64,000 nt of DNA from Mangifera indica (Eukaryota > Streptophyta > Magnoliopsida > Sapindales > Anacardiaceae). Below the pieces are notes generated by a model. The model searched no databases and was not told the DNA's origin. It saw only the letters and a list, made by a program, of their open reading frames with translations. Shown in pieces: positions 58,444 to 64,000 of this stretch. The position numbers were made by a program, and so were the translations under genes. Every line of letters starts with the position of its first letter. Position 1 is the first letter of the stretch. Location of the stretch: assembly GCF_011075055.1 (NCBI RefSeq), contig NC_058140.1:15687945-15751944 (forward strand), in the 5' to 3' direction.

Positions 58444-61400
58444 TCAAATGCCAATGGCGTCAAGAAGTTCTGAGTGTTGAGAAACTGAAACTAGGGAGTT
58501 GGCAACGATGGCGCCACTAGCAGCAACAGCCGGGACTCCAATGCCAGGAAAAGTTGAATCTCCACAAGTATAAAGCTGAGGGATGGGAGTTGAATGCCCA
58601 GGAAAAGTGTCCTTACCTGCTTGTATAGCTGGGCCATAAGTTCCTCTATTTCGTCGAAGAAACCATTGATGTGTCAAAGGAGTTCCAACCATCTTAACGT
58701 CACATTTGTCACGACTGAAGCTGGGACCAAGTGCACGCTCCACAGCTCTCCACATTACCTGGAATGGAAAAGAAGCAACTGGCTTTATTCAACAAATTTT
58801 CAGTTAAAAACAAGTATTGGTAATTAGATATATGTAATTTAATACCTCTGATCGTTCAGCTTTGAGTTTTTTGTACTCGGGACTTCTACGATCGAGTCCT
58901 TCCCACAATTCAAATGGTTCAGTTCCTGGAGTATAAGCATGTAATACATGTTTTCCAGGGGGTGCCAGATCAGGGCTAAGCACACTCGGTATAGAAATTA
59001 AAACAACGTTTTGATCAGCATCGACTCCTCTGTCCCAGTCATTCACAACTATATGATGAATCCCCAAGTCCTCTCGTAAACCCTAGTCAATATGACAATT
59101 TGAAGATGGTTAATTGAACTCTTGCAAGAAGATCTGTGGCATATATTTGAAACATACTGCCTGGATTTGCATTGGCAAAAAAATTACTCACCTCTGCATC
59201 AAACCCCAAATGAAGATGCATGAATGATTCACATTGCGGTGTCGTGTTAATCCTGTCTACATAAGACTTTGGAAGGTTTTCCTTAGGCAACATCTTCAAA
59301 GTGTCCCACATAGATGCATTGCTGACTACAGCTTTCTTGGCGCATATAAACTGCAATGTTAAAACTGTTCTCCCCTTAGAAACACAAAAAAAGGATACTT
59401 ATTTGATATAAACCAACATTAGAGCTACTTCTTATCACTAAAATTCAACTCACTTGACCACTTTTTAGCTTGACTCCAATGGCTCTACCGTTTTCAACCA
59501 CTATCTTCTCCACATGGCTTCTCAGTGAAAGCCGTCCACCAAACTTCTCCATTCCTCGAACAAGAGCATTTACAAGAGCCCCACTTCCATGAAGAGGATA
59601 CTCAAGAGAACAACCTGGCTTATACCATTCTGCAAACATGTAAATCTGGAAAGATTGGAGAACAGAGATTAGTTTCGGATATACAAGCAGAGGTGTAATA
59701 CTATACAAGAATGTGAAAAAGAATACATGCTGTCCACAAACTGACTAATAAGTACATGATAAGATTTTATCAACCTGAGGCCTTGGCTCAGGTAGTAACA
59801 CATTCAAGCGTGCTGGGTCCAAGGCACCAAAGAAAATGTGAGAAAGAGAGGAGATTCAACTTATGGAAAATCAAGATTAAGGGCAATGTGTGCGAATATG
59901 AAGGGTGGAGGGACAAGAAGATTAATTTTATTCTGTCAATGGAAAAAGTATTAGCTAACGTTAAATCAGGGCACATTAGGAGTAATAATGAATTACAAAA
60001 CAATATGGTATTGGAGCATATCAGTGATATGATTCAAATTACTTTCATCAGTTAAACATGCACATAACTTAAAGCAAGCTGATCAGAACCATAAAAAATC
60101 CTTTTAGATTTAATCATAATAGTTACCATCTCTGCTGAGAGTATACCATTAGATTTCACACCGGCAAGCAGGAAAGCTAAGAGGTCCACCCAGTTTCTTA
60201 TAAAAGGGTCTTTCAAATCCAATGAATCAACAATCTCTGAAAATGGTCGGAGAAGCTTCGTAGCACCCAAAGCTCCTTGAGGTCCCATCTGGGCAAATGA
60301 TTTCAACAGAGAGGGGGCATATCTTGCTGCAACAGTTGAAATGACACCCAGGTCACCTCGGATTGACAAAGGAGGCAGAGCCATTGCAGCTCCAGATAAT
60401 GGAAGTATTGCATCCTGAAAGCAAATTGCATACAAAATTTGTGAGAGAATAAAAGTGAATTCAACTCAACTGTCATTAAAATAAGAAAATGTTGATAACA
60501 TCCCAAATCTCAATCATACACAGCTCATTTTGAGACAATTACATTACGACAGTAGAAAAGGAATAAAACCTACCGGATTGCTCTATGAATCTCCAAAAGA
60601 TAAAATTACCATCATATGAATTGATCATTACATTGATGTGAAAAACCAATCTTGACAAGAAGAAACTGGATTATTTGTACTCACAAGAAGTTTTTTCCAC
60701 TCCTGCACAGCATTCGGGCCTGCATACTTCTCAAGATCCTGAAGAAAATTTGAAAGTACACCGAGCAAAATTTTGGTTGATAGCGCAATCAAAGAGTTAA
60801 ACAGATGCAAAACTTCATAAACATGTCTATAACTGACCTGTGTGTATAACAATTAGCAGCGCAATATTTGAATTATTCCTTGCTACTCAAGTTTAAGGTT
60901 AATGCTTGAAATTTAATTGTCATTGTTTCACTACACTATATGACACTGAATTGCTTTCCTTACATTGGAATGATGCCATCAGAGCTCACATTCAAATTTA
61001 TACAAAAGCAGTAATCATAAATCCATACGTATCACTCTTTACATCATTTGCAATTCTAAGGAAAAACTATACCTCCTCTCTTCACGTTTATATTCTAAAT
61101 ATATTCTTTGGATATGTGATAGATTAGAGAGAAAAATATGCCATTATAAAATAATTTATTTGATTTCATCACCAAAATATTAACAGGTAGCTCTGGGAAT
61201 TTACCTTATAAAATTCTGTAGGGCCAATACGAGACAAGAATTCACCTTCAGGTACATAGACCATCCAAGAGTCATAATTGGCACATGGTAATGACTCACC
61301 CAGTGCATCCAGAACCTGCAAAGCATACATTTCTATCTTTTAGTAGGCTTATTATAAAGCTTTACAATCTTTATGGAAATTGTTAAATGACAATATACTT

Positions 61401-62600
61401 TGTTAATTATCTAGGTTTGCTAACTGCATAAATGTCACCTAATGGTTAATGTTTCACAAAATGGAAGCTGGATAAATGAATACGAAAGATGTCTATTATG
61501 TCAATATGCCAATTCATGATACTAAACAGTGACAACATTGTAGATCTTGACACAACTATGTCCATGTCATTTAACCGACAGACAGTACCACTCCATTTCC
61601 CCAACTGCTCATGGAGCTGAAGTTAAAATGTCACCTATCAACAGCAAGCGAATATGACAGCACTGAAACCTATGTGCTGTACTTAACTTCCATTATAGAC
61701 AAACTAAGATTTAAGTATATTGGTGACAGGAGAGAAATGAAGAACAAGATTACCTGTGCAAGAGGGTTCGCCTGAAGTCCTCGTGACTGAAGCCCGGAGA
61801 ATAAAGATGGTCCAGAATCAAACTTGTAGCCTTTAATCTCAAAAGAATGCGCAGCACCCCCTGGTAGATCATGACTTTCTAATACAACAACATCTTCTCC
61901 ATACCTTGCTAGGAGCCCTGCACAACACAATCCCGCAATGCCACTCCCAATCACCACAACATCGGCCTCTGCCTTCACTGCACATCACACCCGGTTGCAT
62001 CATAACACCTCTATTTATAATCCTATTAATATAATAAATGATGCGATAAACATTCAATTTCCATGATAATTTTTTACTATCAACTACTACTTTTAACTGC
62101 ATGGATGACAAAATTCGGGCCTCAGTCTCTGCAAATTCTAAACTAGTAAATAGTCAATTCACGTTTAATATTTGGAAGGCAAAAATAACATATAAAATGG
62201 TTAAACAAGTGGTACAAAGTTCACAATCACTGATTTTTTATATCGAAATTATATTCGAGGGACACACATACAAAACACAGTGTGCTTGTGGCACTGAAAG
62301 CTACAATTCCACTGGCCAACAAGTTTACTCTTGGTTGAATAAACAACTGAATTTCACAGACAACATTAACATAAAACTGCTAGTTCCGGTAACACTGCTG
62401 GGATTCACATCCAGTAACATAGCTACCCGGGTACCTGAGAAGGGTTTGTTTTGTCGGAGGGAGAGGGAGCCGTTGGAGGAGGAAGGGGGCTGACAGTTGG
62501 AAATTCGCGCCAAAAGGGGTTTTCTGACCGTTGAGGATTTGAAACTTGGAGGGAAAAACCAGTGAGAAGAAGGAGAATGTGGCAAGTAATTCAAAGCCAT
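58444..62600 (-). CDS. CRTISO-like FAD-dependent oxidoreductase, plastid
   Basis: Flavoprotein of the phytoene desaturase/carotenoid isomerase superfamily, closest to the At1g57770 group, which I recall as distinct from classical CRTISO. Nine exons (62435-62600, 61754-61977, 61205-61315, 60685-60738, 60127-60414, 59454-59645, 59192-59350, 58846-59082, 58444-58758) join in phase to 581 aa. The first 55 or so residues form a Ser/Pro/Arg-rich transit peptide. The dinucleotide-binding motif follows as VVVIGSGIAGLCCAGLLARYG, with VLESHDLPGGAAHSF after it. Next are FDSGPSLFSGL, KAVVSNASMWDT, and the C-terminal FAD-contact region CGDSTFPGIGVPAVAASG, ending LLDAIGI. All elements of an active FAD enzyme are present, but the true substrate is not known, so a carotenoid role is an inference from the family. 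Confidence 0.93.
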
Positions 62601-63258
62601 TAAAGAAGAGAAATTGTTTGAGAAGATGCTGCTAAAAGAGCTTTTGTTTCAGCTCGGCTCAATCTCACTTCTTGTTCTAAACTTGCCACGCCACTGTCCT
62701 TTTGCTTTGCTATGTTTTGTTATCATCTGAAAAATACAACTAAAATAAAAAAAATTTAAAAAAAAGGGTTTTGGGCCTTTTGACTTGTACAAGTCCAGAT
62801 TAAATGATTAATTTTAATATATTTAAAGAAATTCTTTTTTTTTTAAAACATAATCCTCTCAATTTAATTAATTTCAAACTAAATTATACCTTTTCTTTAC
62901 CCATTTTTTCCTCTCGGTTTCCTATTTTCAACTTATTTTCTCTTTTTCAAATACGTATTCATCTTGTTACATTTTCTCTGGCCTTAGTTTTATATATTCA
63001 TCTAAAAACATTTACTTAAAACAAAACAAAAGAATTTAATAATTAATTTACCTTTTAAATATATAATTATATAAATAATATATCATTATATAATTACAAA
63101 TTTTAAATTAAAAATAAAATAACAACTAATCTCATGATATACATTATCTATGTACTAATTATTCTAACAAAACTATCAATCTTCTTCACATCTAAAACCA
63201 TATTTATCAACTTGAAACCCTCAAACAGTTCTCTTGGAAATTGATTATATTATAATGG
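62601..63258. other. CRTISO-like promoter side and intergenic
   Basis: The leader of the CRTISO-like gene probably starts in 62620-62740. Beyond it the sequence is AT-rich, with no specific motif recognised. Confidence 0.4.
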
Positions 63259-63401
63259 CTAAAGCCAGGCATTTTGAACTCTAAAGTTGAAACCTTTGAA
63301 AGCACCCACCACAGCAACAACAAATTCACTAACCATAGAGAGAAAACAGATGATACCAGAAACAGAATAATAAGCACGACTGAGAAATTCAGCAACATCA
63401 T
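63259..63401 (-). CDS. Possible last exon of a membrane protein gene (partial)
   Basis: On the minus strand an acceptor-like TATTTATACAG ends at 63402. After it a 47-codon frame runs DVAEFLSRAYYSVSG, then a hydrophobic SGIICFLSMVSEFVVAVVG, then GAFKGFNFRVQNAWL and a stop at 63259-63261. The alternating polar and hydrophobic pattern and the closing polar tail look protein-like. No upstream exon was found in the remaining 600 bases, and another frame is also hydrophobic. I cannot name the family. Confidence 0.3.
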
Positions 63402-64000
63402 CTGTATAAATAGCACCAATAAATGGCGGTCAATTTCAGGCAAACCACTGCAAAAATACAAACACAGCAAAGGAAACCAGACCCAATTAGCTTTTAACTA
63501 TAACTCCACTTATACAACTTCTTTTCATCCAAATCACTCTAGTGCCCATCAGTCAAAACAAACTCAAAACATGCAAAAGCTGGTTTCAGCAAAAGGCCAC
63601 CTGCTTTTCTTTCTCATTACAACTTCATTCTATATATGAAAGCCTATAAAAATACCATGAGAGCTATTGACAAATGCTCACTAGTCACATATGGTAGACT
63701 GCTGCTCAACAAAGACACAAAAAACTGATGGAAACACTAAACATTGCTCTGCATTTATATATACTCATTTCAGCTGAGGAAGAATCCACCTGTAAAGGGG
63801 TGTATCCGGTATCTAGTCAATGGCAAGAATGAGGATTATCCATCGCTCCTTCAGCCAAACCCGGTTTAAAGGGTTTGCCATGATGAAAACTGTGGTTTTG
63901 TATATGACTAGGGATGATCTATCCAATTTTTTTGTTTTTCCCCTATTAGTGCCAATTTGACCAATACTGGGTTCAATCCACCATGTATTAATTACATCGC
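63402..64000. other. Right edge, unresolved
   Basis: The composition is less AT-rich than the intergenic gaps. On the minus strand a short frame (MANPLNRVWLKERWIILILAID) runs near 63820-63885. It could be UTR or intron of a gene extending past the window. Confidence 0.25.

Overview
This 64 kb window is nuclear DNA of a flowering plant, most likely a eudicot. The evidence is GT-AG spliced genes with AT-rich introns, two plastid-targeted proteins, a shaggy/GSK3 kinase, a plant MACPF protein and a Ty1/copia retrotransposon, all in an AT-rich background with low gene density. The species cannot be named from the sequence. Nine protein genes could be spliced in silico, all with consistent phase: cytosolic ribosomal protein uL3 (389 aa, +), a small single-pass membrane protein (151 aa, +), an aberrant BiP-type ER Hsp70 (624 aa, -), a MACPF protein (603 aa, -), a PB1-domain protein (353 aa, +), plastid Hsp70 (713 aa, -), plastid GAR synthetase PUR2 (522 aa, -), an SK41-type GSK3 kinase (422 aa, -) and a CRTISO-like FAD oxidoreductase (581 aa, -). 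A possible last exon of a further gene lies at the right edge.

Layout. Positions 1-9700 are transposon territory: a gag-less copia element with 167 bp LTRs and a perfect 5 bp target-site duplication (TSD), then a decayed LTR-like remnant. Positions 9.7-19.6 kb hold uL3, with telobox and site II promoter motifs, and the small membrane protein. From 21.5 to 62.6 kb every gene except the PB1 gene is on the minus strand. MITEs lie between genes, and a tRNA-type SINE lies inside a kinase intron. The stretch from 52.8 to 58.4 kb has no gene and holds two MITEs and a long TA microsatellite.

How the genes relate. These are independently transcribed genes, not an operon. From memory, the PUR2/SK41 pair and the plastid Hsp70/PB1 pair match neighbours in Arabidopsis (At1g09830/At1g09840 and At5g49910/At5g49920), which points to conserved ancestral blocks. 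Three products (Hsp70, PUR2, CRTISO-like) are predicted to be plastidial.

I found no wholly new biological system. The most notable observations are: a BiP paralog that has lost its HDEL tail, the acidic residue of its interdomain linker and part of its lid; four members of one 9-bp-TSD (Mutator-like) MITE family; a copia element whose primer site looks complementary to the anticodon arm of tRNA-Ile and which has a CCTGAAGT-repeat tract where gag is expected; a degenerate array of about 185 bp repeats in the MACPF leader intron; and a SINE with a 17 bp TSD.
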